From Salinimicrobium xinjiangense DSM 19287 (GTDB lineage Bacteria > Bacteroidota > Bacteroidia > Flavobacteriales > Flavobacteriaceae): a stretch of DNA of 64,000 nt. Under the pieces are notes generated by a model that made no database searches, was not told the DNA's origin, and worked only from the letters and a program-made list of their open reading frames with translations. A program made the translations under genes and the position numbers. Positions 17,223 to 25,794 of this stretch are shown here, in pieces. The DNA lies in contig NZ_AUIG01000016.1 in the NCBI RefSeq assembly GCF_000423585.1, forward strand, positions 1 to 64,000. The letters are read 5' to 3'. Positions within the stretch are counted from its first letter, which is position 1, and the number at the start of each line of letters is the position of its first letter.

Positions 17223-18623
17223 ATGAAAAAAAACATAGCTTCAAATCAATTTATTTCCGCAGAGAAATCTGCTTTAAATGAAAGTTCAAATTTTAAAGAA
17301 AAACCAAAAAACCTGAAAGGTGTTATCGTACGAGCCAGCAGCCTGGCACTGCTTATGGGTGCGGCATATCTGGTATATGTCCTACAAAACGATTTTGGAC
17401 GCTACAGTCTGGAAGGTCTTGATTCGACCTGGGGAATAGTATTCCTGATCATCACAGGTTCCCTGCTCTTTTTTAGAGCCGGGTTCTTCTTCTATAACCT
17501 GTACCTGTACCTGCGCTACAAACCGGTGGCTTCTGTAGCTAATAACGAGCTGCCTACCTGTACAGTGATCGTTCCCGCATACAATGAAGGCAAGCAGGTG
17601 TGGGCAACTTTAATGAGCCTCGCCAAAAGTGATTATCCCGAAGGCAAGTTACAACTACTGGCCATTGACGACGGAAGTAAGGATGATACCTGGGAGTGGA
17701 TGCAGAAAGCGAAAAAAGACCTGGGAGACCGGGTAAGTATTTATCAGCAGCCTCAAAACAAAGGTAAACGTCACGCTCTTTACCGCGGATTCCACCTGGG
17801 AACGGGAGAGGTTTTCGTCACTGTAGACAGTGATTCTGAAGTTACTAAAGATACGCTGCGCAACCTGGTGAGTCCATTTGTCACAAATGATAAATGCGGG
17901 GCGGTAGCAGGAAACATTCGTGTGCTTAACAATGATCATAAAGCCCTTTTGCCCAAAATGCTGGATGTTAGCTTTGTATTAAGTTTCGAGTTTGTGCGTT
18001 CCGCAGAAAGCAGCCTTGAGTCTGTTCTTTGTACGCCAGGGGCTTTAGCGGCCTACAAAAGGGAAGCTGTATTTGGATGTCTTGAAGAATGGATCAATCA
18101 AACCTTTATGGGACAAGCTTCAGATATTGGGGAGGACCGGGCAATGAGTAACATGATCCTTAAGCAGGGTTACCACGTCCTTTTCCAGAGAAATGCCTTT
18201 GCCTATACCAATGTGCCCGAAAAATATACCGGACTCTATAAAATGTTCATCAGGTGGGGGAGAAGCAATGTGAGGGAAAATATCGCCATGGCAAAATATG
18301 TGTTCACAGATTTCAGGGAAGGCTCAAAGGCAGGATCCCGTATTCTTTTTCTTAACCAGGTGCTTAAACTGGTGATGAGCTATCCAACGATTCTGCTCAT
18401 GCTTTTCTTTATTTCCATGGATCCCTTATTGTTCCTTAGCTCCACACTTCTAAGCATCCTGATCTGGTCCAGCTTCCCGGTTTTCTTCTATGCCAAAAAA
18501 TATAAGCTTTCGGAATCCTTCTGGGCGTACTCATACAGTATCCTGTACACCTTTGGGTTATTCTGGATCACTCCCTATGCTATCGCCACAGCTAGCAAAA
18601 GGGGATGGTTGACGAGGGGATAA
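17223..18623 (+). CDS. Processive GT2 glycosyltransferase (hyaluronan/PNAG synthase-like)
   Basis: A 466-residue membrane enzyme. Two hydrophobic segments (about 32-52 and 70-98) come before the GT-A domain. Donor-site motifs are VIVPAYNEG (115-123), IDDGSKDD (148-155) and the metal-binding VDSDSEV (D202/D204). The acceptor/catalytic motif is GEDRAM (303-308), and IRWGRSNVRE (343-352) takes the place of the QxxRW motif of processive synthases. Three to four C-terminal hydrophobic segments follow. Together these indicate synthesis and export of a beta-linked polysaccharide from a UDP- or GDP-sugar. It is the only plus-strand gene in its neighbourhood and has no obvious partners. Confidence 0.85.
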   Translation: MKKNIASNQFISAEKSALNESSNFKEKPKNLKGVIVRASSLALLMGAAYLVYVLQNDFGRYSLEGLDSTWGIVFLIITGSLLFFRAGFFFYNLYLYLRYKPVASVANNELPTCTVIVPAYNEGKQVWATLMSLAKSDYPEGKLQLLAIDDGSKDDTWEWMQKAKKDLGDRVSIYQQPQNKGKRHALYRGFHLGTGEVFVTVDSDSEVTKDTLRNLVSPFVTNDKCGAVAGNIRVLNNDHKALLPKMLDVSFVLSFEFVRSAESSLESVLCTPGALAAYKREAVFGCLEEWINQTFMGQASDIGEDRAMSNMILKQGYHVLFQRNAFAYTNVPEKYTGLYKMFIRWGRSNVRENIAMAKYVFTDFREGSKAGSRILFLNQVLKLVMSYPTILLMLFFISMDPLLFLSSTLLSILIWSSFPVFFYAKKYKLSESFWAYSYSILYTFGLFWITPYAIATASKRGWLTRG

Positions 18624-19045
18624 GTGGTCAGTTGGCAGGAAGGTAGATATAGGAAGTTAAATGTACGAAATGTGCTTATTCAGGTTAGACCCTTCCTTCG
18701 TCAGGGTGACAAGGCGTGGGGTGACTGCTTACTCAGATGCGACCCTTCCTTCGTCAGGCTGACAAAGGGGGCGTGGGGGAGTTTAAATGGGTAAAAAAAA
18801 AATTTAAATTTTTTACCAGTCCAGTAGGACGAAGGATTGGTAGCCGGGGGGGGTTAACCCCTGTTTTTGGAATCCATAGATCAGAGTATAACCTATAATT
18901 GAATAAAAAGAAGGGAGCTTATTTCCAATCCCTAAATAACCAATTAACCATTTATCCAATTAACCAATCCCCAATTAGCTCCCTTTGCTTTTTTCTTTGG
19001 TAATCCTAAGGTCTACGGGTTTAGCGTCTGCTGCGGATTCTTTTG
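18624..19045. repeat. Intergenic region with 53-bp-spaced repeats and an A/T hairpin
   Basis: No gene found. Two near-identical blocks, gacccttccttcgtcagg at 18688 and 18741, are followed by a similar G-rich tail, giving a 53-bp tandem period. A related block lies at 30012. An A/T hairpin, ggtaaaaaaaaaa paired with ttttttacc (about 18789-18819), could end transcription of the GT2 gene. A G8 run with ttaaccc lies at about 18846-18858. From 18900 on, wordy AT-rich repeats (ccaattaaccattta type) lead to the end of the next gene. Confidence 0.55.
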
Positions 19046-20023
19046 TTATCTCCTGTTCTTGAAAAAGATTATGATGGGGGCCGACCAGAATACGAGCCAA
19101 ATCATGGTAAAGGGTGGAATGAGATCTGCTGAATAGTTGAAGAAAAAAACTACAGAAGTGAAACCGAGGATAAGCAGGGAATCCTTCACCTTTACCTGTT
19201 CTTTGGAATATCTCCACAGGTGTAATTTGTTCATCCTTGCGATCCTTTTCAAATGAGCCCTGTCAAAAAAGCTATTTTTGGAAGGTATATATACAATGAC
19301 CATCCGGGCGTTCTGTATCAAATAGATCAGAGATATTCCGAGTAGGAAATATTGAATGAAATTCATGGAATTATCAATGAAATAATTCCCTCCAAAGTCA
19401 TTGTGGTAAATTACTCTGTAGATATAAACAATGGAAAACGCCAGCATGATAACCGCACTCCAAATGCTCAGCACAAGCCTAAGGGTTGAGGTGAGTGGAG
19501 TGTAGCTGAAGGCAGTATAGAAGGAGAGCAGACAGAATAAGAGTCCGATGAAAAGTACGGCAGCTTCAAAGAAGTTTGAAAAACTCAGATAATTGTAATG
19601 AATGATCCAGTAAATTATGGAGATGGACTGGAGCAGGGTAGTACCCTCGGTGATCACCGGGGTGACCTTTTTATCATGGTAAATGGCGGAGAAAATGGCA
19701 AAAAAGATGATGAAAAGATACGGCCAAAGTGCAATTTCTGTTGAAACGTCGGAATCGAGGATCTTGAAGAAGGAGATCACTGAGGCACAAATACTGGCCA
19801 ACATGAGCTTTAAAGCCAATACCTTCCAGTTCTTATCCAGTCGGCGATTCTCCAGGATGAGGCCCAAAATTAGCGGAAGCGTTAAATAAGGCAGAGTTTC
19901 CTGGTCAATTGATGTAGCCAGCCAAACCAGATATCCCAGGAAAATTAATGTGAAGGAGGCACATATTATGAGTGCTGAATTAATATTTTCAATATTTAAG
20001 AATCTTGATTTTACCTGCTTCAT
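19046..20023 (-). CDS. Polytopic membrane protein of unknown function
   Basis: A 325-residue protein with about ten hydrophobic segments spread over the whole length and few conserved polar residues. A basic cytoplasmic stretch, DRAHLKRIARMNKLHLWR, lies at about 255-275 before the last two segments. No family recognised; nothing suggests transport or enzymatic motifs. It is downstream of the (GA)n-interrupted gene on the same strand with a short spacer. Confidence 0.65.
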   Translation of the reverse strand: MKQVKSRFLNIENINSALIICASFTLIFLGYLVWLATSIDQETLPYLTLPLILGLILENRRLDKNWKVLALKLMLASICASVISFFKILDSDVSTEIALWPYLFIIFFAIFSAIYHDKKVTPVITEGTTLLQSISIIYWIIHYNYLSFSNFFEAAVLFIGLLFCLLSFYTAFSYTPLTSTLRLVLSIWSAVIMLAFSIVYIYRVIYHNDFGGNYFIDNSMNFIQYFLLGISLIYLIQNARMVIVYIPSKNSFFDRAHLKRIARMNKLHLWRYSKEQVKVKDSLLILGFTSVVFFFNYSADLIPPFTMIWLVFWSAPIIIFFKNRR

Positions 20024-20055
20024 GTTATGACCATAATTTTAGGAGGTTATTCGCT

Positions 20056-20752
20056 TTAAGGAATCACAAAAACCTCGTAGGGATCGGCCTCCACCATGTC
20101 TCCTACCTTCATTTCCAGTTCAAACCCAATCTTAGGTGCCTCAAGTTCTATTATTTTAAGATTCAAAATTCTGTCATTTCTACCGGTAATTTCTGCTATA
20201 AAACTTACAGAGGAACCGGACCATCCATTCTCTCTCTCTCTCTTTCCAGGCATTAACGGAACCTAATACCTTTCTTCCTATTGTAAAATTGGAGAGATAT
20301 GCTTCATTTTCTTTTTGATAAATAGCTTCCGGATTTTTAGCGGCATACCACTTTTCAATTGTATCTCCGGGGAGCTGCGCTATTTTCCAGTATTCTTTGT
20401 AATACCTCTTCTGTTCCCTAAAATTAATTGGCTTGTTGTTCAATTCCCGATGATATGTGGTCAATATAATTCCACTCATATCATCTGGATGCTGAATGCC
20501 ATTCAATTGGAAAAAGGTTTTAAGCAGGCTGCTTCGCCAAAGGTTTTTCTCATTTCTTATATTCAGTCCTAGGCCAAAATGATGTTTTGAGGTGGCAACA
20601 CCTTCAGGAGCTATCTTAAAATCATATTTCACCGTGTCATTCAGGTTTCGGTCGATCTCATTGATCGTGCTCCTTAGTCCGTAAGGAATATTCTTCTGCG
20701 AACATGAAATGAAGCTGAAAGAAAGGCATAGAATAAGGACAATTTTTCTCAT
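20056..20752 (-). pseudogene. DUF6794-like lipoprotein gene, frameshifted in a (GA)7 tract (possible phase-variable gene)
   Basis: The frame from 20752 encodes a lipoprotein signal (MRKIVLILCLSFSFISCSQ) and a DUF6794-like core, LNGIQHPDDMSGIILTTYHR. It enters KERERE at the GA repeat (20229-20242) and stops soon after, at residue 190, with WMVRFLCKFYSRNYR. The alternative frame after the repeat is a convincing continuation: NGWSGSSVSFIAEITGRN, later LEMKVGDMVEADPYEVFVIP, ending at 20056. Eight GA units instead of seven restore one frame of 232 residues. The short form could therefore be a real OFF variant, a fixed mutation or a sequencing slip. The role of the protein is unknown. Confidence 0.7.
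20229..20242 (-). repeat. (GA)7 dinucleotide tract within a coding region
   Basis: Seven TC units on the plus strand, GA on the coding strand. It is the longest dinucleotide run I saw in the window and sits exactly where the reading frame is lost. Units of 8 give the full-length protein; 7 and 6 give two different truncated ends. Confidence 0.9.
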
Positions 20753-20862
20753 ATTTTCTTCAGCTTTCCGCCATCGGGCAGTTTGAATCGGCAGGACTCC
20801 CTAAACTCTCTTGTGTATAATTCCAACTAAAGGTCGCAGCATTTTCAAACATTTTCTTCAGG

Positions 20863-21639
20863 TTATTTCCTCTTATAGAAAGCTTTTGTTTCCTTTAAAA
20901 AGTATTCAGAAATTCCATTGTTGGAATGTTCAATTTGCAAGAAATCCACTGCCTGATTTTGATGATATTTTTCTGCTATAGGTCCTGCTTCGTTGGTGAT
21001 CGACTTCATATCACCATCCATATCTATTGCGATCATGATATGAGGCTGGTCATTAGACTTATCCATTTTCACTGCTGCTAAATAAGCAGCTCTAACGGTT
21101 TTTTTCTCCCTAAAGAATTGCTTTAAAGCCTTAACAAGTGCAACAGGATATTCTGCCGGCTGACCTATCTGAACCTGAGTATCTTCCTCAATTTTGAATT
21201 CATTGGTTTCATTAAAGATCGAACCATTCAGCAATTTTTCAATTTCATTCGGAATCAATTCCTTTCCATAATCTGAATAGGGGTTGAGAATGAAGGTTGC
21301 TCCCCGTGCAATTTTAAATAGATCCTTTCCCTTTAAGGCCATAAAAGGCACTTCATCCTTAACTATTGCTTTATCAAAGATTCTATTTGTCGAAGTAAAT
21401 ATCGGGATCTTTCCATCTTCAAAGTTCACAAATTGCACTGTAGTGTTCTCTTCTAAAACATGGGTTCCCTCTTTATCATGCTTGGTGGTCAAGACTATTA
21501 GATCATTCCATAAAAGTTTCATGTAGAAATCCTTGCGTTTAGAGGAGTCTGTCGTAGCCTGCATCAATGTTTTCTCTAATTCATTTTCAGGAAAATTGCC
21601 TTCTGTTCTCTTTCTCCTGAATAGATCTAATAATCCCAT
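20863..21639 (-). CDS. SseB-family protein
   Basis: A 258-residue soluble protein. Residues ~20-140 match the SseB N-terminal domain (ELEKTLMQATTDSSKRKDFY, LIPNEIEKLLNG) and ~155-255 the SseB C-terminal domain (VQIGQPAEYPVALVKALKQF, IAIDMDGDM). SseB-type proteins are named after an enhanced serine sensitivity phenotype; their molecular role is unclear, and similar domains occur in secretion-associated settings. It starts 28 bp after the DUF2007 gene on the same strand, so the two may be cotranscribed. The 110-bp spacer to the next gene holds only a 30-codon open frame that I do not call. Confidence 0.8.
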   Translation of the reverse strand: MGLLDLFRRKRTEGNFPENELEKTLMQATTDSSKRKDFYMKLLWNDLIVLTTKHDKEGTHVLEENTTVQFVNFEDGKIPIFTSTNRIFDKAIVKDEVPFMALKGKDLFKIARGATFILNPYSDYGKELIPNEIEKLLNGSIFNETNEFKIEEDTQVQIGQPAEYPVALVKALKQFFREKKTVRAAYLAAVKMDKSNDQPHIMIAIDMDGDMKSITNEAGPIAEKYHQNQAVDFLQIEHSNNGISEYFLKETKAFYKRK

Positions 21640-21667
21640 TTTCTTCTATTTATAGTTGGGCTAAGCC

Positions 21668-21916
21668 TTATCCTTTTAAATTTTGATTATTTGGATCAAG
21701 ACTTGCTAATAATTTCCGGGCCTTATCAAGGTCTGCTTCCTGTACTTTCAGGCGGATAGTGCTGAAAGTACCTCCAAAGAATCCGCCGAGATTTCCCGAT
21801 TGGAGGTCATTTTGGATTATTGAAGGAATTTCTCCTCCCTCCAGAAGGTCTTTTACCCTTAGAACTTCGACTTCGGAACCTGAATAAAAATCTACGTAGT
21901 GGTTTGAACTGCTCAT
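21668..21916 (-). CDS. DUF2007-family small protein
   Basis: An 82-residue protein matching the DUF2007 pattern: a ferredoxin-like start (YVDFYSGSEVEVLRVKDLLE), the conserved IPSIIQNDLQSG, and a C-terminal EADLDKARKLL. The family is annotated as a possible signal-transducing protein on thin grounds. It lies just upstream of the SseB-like gene and just after the broken secreted-protein gene. Confidence 0.82.
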   Translation of the reverse strand: MSSSNHYVDFYSGSEVEVLRVKDLLEGGEIPSIIQNDLQSGNLGGFFGGTFSTIRLKVQEADLDKARKLLASLDPNNQNLKG

Positions 21917-21941
21917 TGGATTATGGATTTAGTCATAGTCT

Positions 21942-22607
21942 TTATAAATTGTATATATCAAGCTCATCAAAATCAGGGATTCCGGAAAGCTTTATTTGAT
22001 TATCAGCCTTTATTTTTCGCCGGGTTTCTTCAAATACTTCATCTTCATTCTCCGAATTTTGAGTAATATTTTTGAAAATAATTTTCTCTTGAGTCAGAAA
22101 ATCAATACTGGTTTTGTACAAGACTACCGGTCCACGGTTTTCGCTGGATTCATAACCGGTTAATCTGAAATCTGATTGATCATATCTAAAGATATATTGC
22201 CAGTAACCATATCTCCCGTGACCATAATGGATCTTCAGGTTATTATTTTCAATAATGATCCATAGTTCTGGTGGGAATTAAACTCCGCCGTCCTCATTTT
22301 CGGAAGAAAAGCAGTTTAAATTTTCAGCAACTAATTCATAATGGTCTTCCTTATTAAAGAGCACGATGATCCCTCTCCTGTTACGGTCTACTTCTTCACC
22401 ACGATCAATTATAACATTCTCTTTTTTCGTATTCTTTACGATCAGAACACTATCTTCAAGTCCGTCATTATTTAATTCTCCGGTATATTCCTTAAATAAT
22501 GAGTAACCATCGGGTATGAAATGGGTGGTCTCCTTATTTTGAGCCTGTAAATAAGTGGAGCCCGGAAGTGACAATGCAGCTATTATATAATTGAGTGTCT
22601 CTCTCAT
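21942..22607 (-). pseudogene. Secreted protein gene with an in-frame stop at codon 110
   Basis: A signal peptide (IIAALSLPGSTYLQAQN) leads into DGYSLFKEYTGELNNDGLED and ends at a TAA (22278-22280) after DGGV. The same frame continues for 111 open codons: FPPELWIIIENNNLKIHYG, RYGYWQYIFRYDQSDFRLTG, TQEKIIFKNITQNSENE, stopping at 21942. The run GGV-stop-FPPEL is what a tyrosine codon (TAT/TAC) changed to TAA would give, and the two halves read as one Bacteroidota secreted-protein family. A single substitution, not an indel, broke it, so a length error in sequencing does not explain it. Full length would be 221 residues. Confidence 0.75.
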
Positions 22608-22642
22608 TAATAAGTTCGGAAAAATCCCATCTTTAATTAAGT

Positions 22643-23071
22643 TTAATTCACCACGAACTTTATAGGAATGGCATAAAATATTTTTACCGGTTTATTATCT
22701 ATATATGCCGGTTCAACGCGGGCAATAGATTTTACTGCTTTCGCAAAATGTTTTGCGATCTTAGTCTTCTCGAAATTTGCGTTAACATCCTGCACCTTTC
22801 CTTTTTCATCTATTGAGAAAGTGGTGTGAACTTTATACATACCCGGGGCCAGATTATGTTTTTGGAGATAAGAGGCGTTGATCTTACTCAAAATTTGCTC
22901 TGTGACTACCCGGGTAAAACAATCCTTTAGTTCCGGGTTGGAAGCATTTGGATCACAACCTCTTGCCACAGGAGATTTGTCCACTACTTTAATTTCCTCC
23001 GGAATATTATCCTGGGCAAAGGTTCCTGTGCAGATAAACAGCCCCAACAAAAACAAATAGATTTTTTTCAT
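22643..23071 (-). CDS. Secreted TonB C-terminal-like protein
   Basis: A 142-residue protein with a signal peptide (MKKIYLFLLGLFICTGTFAQ). The mature part shows VARGCDPNASNPELKDCFTR, with two cysteines that could form a disulphide, and then a TonB C-terminal-like fold (YKVHTTFSIDEKGKVQDV and KPVKIFYAIPIKFVVN). Unlike real TonB there is no N-terminal membrane anchor or proline spacer, so it cannot itself span the periplasm. It may bind an outer-membrane receptor or be a stand-alone domain. It is 35 bp upstream of the gene with the in-frame stop. Confidence 0.75.
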   Translation of the reverse strand: MKKIYLFLLGLFICTGTFAQDNIPEEIKVVDKSPVARGCDPNASNPELKDCFTRVVTEQILSKINASYLQKHNLAPGMYKVHTTFSIDEKGKVQDVNANFEKTKIAKHFAKAVKSIARVEPAYIDNKPVKIFYAIPIKFVVN

Positions 23072-23226
23072 TAATATTTCTTTAACTAAAGCAATGTAAG
23101 AAAAATCCTTATGTGATTACGCAACATTATTCCTTACTTATACAGAGCTGGGTGAGTGCATTGTTTTTTCGGGTTATGCTGGTAAGTTGATCAATCTTGA
23201 ATCCTGAATCATAAATTTTTAATCCC

Positions 23227-24384
23227 TCAGGAAAGCATCGCTATTTTCTTCAAAAATTTTCTTCGCAAAGGAGGGAACCTCATCAGGTAATTCAGAAGTT
23301 TAAAGACTGGTTTGATCATTTTACCTTTGCTCTTCAGGAGGATTCTGGTAAGAATGTGGGTAAACCGGTTGACTCCTTTTTCTATTTCTTTTCTTCTCTT
23401 ATTGCTGTAGACTTCCAAAGGACCGGAATTATTGTTGGTCAGGGATTCTATTATAGCGGCGGTTAAGACAGGTACATCCTGAATTCCGGAATTCATTCCC
23501 TGTCCTCCCACCGGGCTGTTGAGATGGGCGGCATCTCCCGCCAGAACAACTCTTCCCTTAGTAAAATTTGAAGCTAACCTTCTATAAAGACTGAATTCAC
23601 TCTTCCATACGAGTTCCCATTCTAACTGAGGAAAGAGGTGGTTCACAGAACGCTCACTTCTCTCCTGAAGTTCCATTTTATCTCTGTCGCTAAAGGGCAT
23701 GATGATGCGCCACAAATTCTCTGAAATCTTTATTCCTATAGCCGGGCACTCTTTAGTACTAATTCTGGGAAAGGGGATCATCAAATCATCAGGAAATTTA
23801 ATATCGGCCAGGGCGGCTTTAAAGGCATAGGTGGTTCCCGGGAAGGCAATTTGCATTTGTTCCCGTACCGTACTGTGGGCCCCATCGGCACCTACCACTA
23901 TTTTTGCTGAATACTGCTTCTCTGCATTTTTTTGGTTTGCCGTTACATTTACCTTGTCTTTTTCCTGAATCACTTTTGAAACTTCACTTGAAAAAATAAC
24001 AGTAGCAGAATGGAACTTTTTCAGCTTCTTAAGCAGGATTTCTTCTGTTTTGGATTGAGGAAGTAGCAATAGCTGTGGAAAAGGAGTGGAGCCACCAAGT
24101 TCTTTTATAGGAAGCCTTAATATGTTCAGGTTTTTGTCGGCATCAAAAATTTCCATTACCGGTAGTTCAATTGCAGCTTTCTGAAAATGATGAATGACTC
24201 CGAGTTCTGCCAGAATTTCCTGGGTTTTTGGCCAGAGGCTTGGTGCCCGCGAATATTCCGCAGTTGAAGCTTCCTTCTCTAAAAGGATCACCTTTTTTCC
24301 CTTTTGAGCAAGACTAATGCCCAGGCTTAAACCTACAGGGCCTGCGCCCACAATAAGAACATCATACGTGAGGTCGGTTTGCAT
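23227..24384 (-). CDS. FAD-dependent monooxygenase (PHBH-like)
   Basis: A 385-residue flavoprotein with all three group A motifs: the dinucleotide fold VLIVGAGPVGLSLGISLAQ with the acid LLEKE about 20 residues on, the DG motif VVGADGAHSTVREQM, and the second FAD motif VVLAGDAAHLNSPVGGQGMN. These enzymes hydroxylate aromatic or other substrates with NAD(P)H and oxygen. The substrate cannot be read from sequence. The basic C-terminus (KKIAMLS after PLRRKFLKK) is unremarkable. It is separated from purA by a terminator, so it is probably transcribed alone. Confidence 0.85.
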   Translation of the reverse strand: MQTDLTYDVLIVGAGPVGLSLGISLAQKGKKVILLEKEASTAEYSRAPSLWPKTQEILAELGVIHHFQKAAIELPVMEIFDADKNLNILRLPIKELGGSTPFPQLLLLPQSKTEEILLKKLKKFHSATVIFSSEVSKVIQEKDKVNVTANQKNAEKQYSAKIVVGADGAHSTVREQMQIAFPGTTYAFKAALADIKFPDDLMIPFPRISTKECPAIGIKISENLWRIIMPFSDRDKMELQERSERSVNHLFPQLEWELVWKSEFSLYRRLASNFTKGRVVLAGDAAHLNSPVGGQGMNSGIQDVPVLTAAIIESLTNNNSGPLEVYSNKRRKEIEKGVNRFTHILTRILLKSKGKMIKPVFKLLNYLMRFPPLRRKFLKKIAMLS

Positions 24385-24461
24385 TATTGATCCTTAAGCT
24401 GCAGCTGGATTGCGTTATCTCTCTAATTTACATTTTTTCTGAGAAACCTTCCGGAAACAAA

Positions 24462-24487
24462 AAAGGTGCTGCTTTCGCAACACCTTT
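24462..24487 (-). terminator. Rho-independent terminator after purA
   Basis: Arms aaaggtg (62-68) and cacctttt-type (24481-24487) with an inner TGC/GCA stem. Read on the minus strand, it is followed by a T6 run. It sits 25 bp past the purA stop and directly abuts a palindrome copy at 24488-24504. Confidence 0.8.
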
Positions 24488-24504
24488 CAAAAATAGCATT
24501 TTTG
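24488..24504. repeat. 17-bp palindrome copy (one mismatch), between purA and its terminator
   Basis: Reads CAAAAATAGCATTTTTG, between the purA stop codon (24512) and the terminator hairpin. Confidence 0.6.
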
Positions 24505-24511
24505 AGAGCCC

Positions 24512-25783
24512 TTATAAATCTATAGTCTGCACCCTGTCCGGGCCTACAGATACGATCTTAATGGGGATCTCCAGTTCTTTTTCTATAAATGCGATGTAAT
24601 CTTTCAGCTCTTTTGGTAACTCGCTTGCAGAGGAAAGGCGTGTAAGGTCTTTTTCCCAGCCATCAAAATGAGTGTAAACCGGGGTTACATTTTCGGCTTC
24701 TATATTATACGGCAGGTGAGTGATCTCTTCTCCGCGATAGTTATATGCGGTACATACCTTAAGGGTTTTGAAGCCGCTTAAAACATCCGACTTCATCATG
24801 ATCAATTGGGTCACACCGCTTACCTGTACTGCATACTTTAATGCTACCATATCCAGCCAGCCGCAGCGTCTTGGTCTTCCGGTCGTGGCGCCGAATTCAT
24901 TGCCCACTCGCGCCATTCTTTCCCCGTCCTCATCAAAAAGTTCGGTAGGGAAGGGGCCGCTGCCTACCCGGGTAGTATAGGCTTTGAAAATCCCAAAAAC
25001 ATCTTTTATCTGATTTGGTGCAACTCCGAGTCCGGTGCAGGCTCCCGCCGCAGTGGTATTTGAGGAGGTAACAAATGGATAAGTTCCAAAATCAATGTCC
25101 AGCAAAGATCCCTGGGCACCTTCAGCAAGAATAGATTTACCGCTTTTTTGTGCCTGATACAGGTATTCTTCACTGTCAATGAACTGCAAGCTTCTAAGAG
25201 TTTCAATGGCAGCGAAAAACTCATTTTCAAGTTCTCTGAGATCATATTGCACATCTACGTTGTAGAAGCTTATCATTGCCTCATGCTTATCGGCAAGATT
25301 CCGGTATTTTTCTTTCCAGTCACTAAGTTCGAGGTCTCCCACGCGAATTCCGTTCCTGCCGGTTTTATCCATATAAGTGGGACCTATCCCTTTAAGAGTG
25401 GAACCAATTTTTGCCTTGCCTTTTGAAGCTTCACTTGCCGCATCGAGCAAGCGGTGAGTAGGCAGGATCAAATGTGCTTTTCTGGAAATTATAAGCTTGT
25501 CTATGTAATCGACTCCTGCTTTGGAAAGATTATCAAGCTCTTTTTTAAAGATGACAGGATCAATTACCACCCCGTTTCCAACCAGGTTAATAGTGTTGTC
25601 ATGAAAGATGCCCGAAGGAATGGTATGAAGCACATGCTTCTTTCCATCAAAAACTAAGGTATGTCCGGCGTTTGGGCCTCCCTGGAAGCGGGCGATGACA
25701 TCATATTTTTTGGTGAATACGTCTACTATTTTTCCTTTTCCTTCATCTCCCCATTGCAATCCAAGAAGTAAGTCTACTGCCAT
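24512..25783 (-). CDS. purA: Adenylosuccinate synthase
   Basis: Joins IMP and aspartate using GTP, the first committed step to AMP. The 423-residue protein has the P-loop-like GDEGKGK (12-18), the IMP/GTP contacts NAGHT in GPNAGHTLVF, the GIGPTYMDKTGRNGIR loop (about 130-145), the conserved ILAEGAQGSLLDIDFGTYPF and the TTTGRPRRCGWLDMVAL segment. Length matches the family. It starts 11 bp after the end of the Fur-family gene, so fur and purA likely share the promoter at 26261. Confidence 0.97.
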   Translation of the reverse strand: MAVDLLLGLQWGDEGKGKIVDVFTKKYDVIARFQGGPNAGHTLVFDGKKHVLHTIPSGIFHDNTINLVGNGVVIDPVIFKKELDNLSKAGVDYIDKLIISRKAHLILPTHRLLDAASEASKGKAKIGSTLKGIGPTYMDKTGRNGIRVGDLELSDWKEKYRNLADKHEAMISFYNVDVQYDLRELENEFFAAIETLRSLQFIDSEEYLYQAQKSGKSILAEGAQGSLLDIDFGTYPFVTSSNTTAAGACTGLGVAPNQIKDVFGIFKAYTTRVGSGPFPTELFDEDGERMARVGNEFGATTGRPRRCGWLDMVALKYAVQVSGVTQLIMMKSDVLSGFKTLKVCTAYNYRGEEITHLPYNIEAENVTPVYTHFDGWEKDLTRLSSASELPKELKDYIAFIEKELEIPIKIVSVGPDRVQTIDL

Positions 25784-25794
25784 AAAAATTCAGG

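Noticed and set aside
20753-20862. A 30-codon open frame on the minus strand (MFENAATFSWNYTQESLGSP...) between the SseB-like and the GA-repeat genes
   Set aside because: Too short, no ribosome-binding or promoter signal, and no recognisable family; I do not call it a gene.
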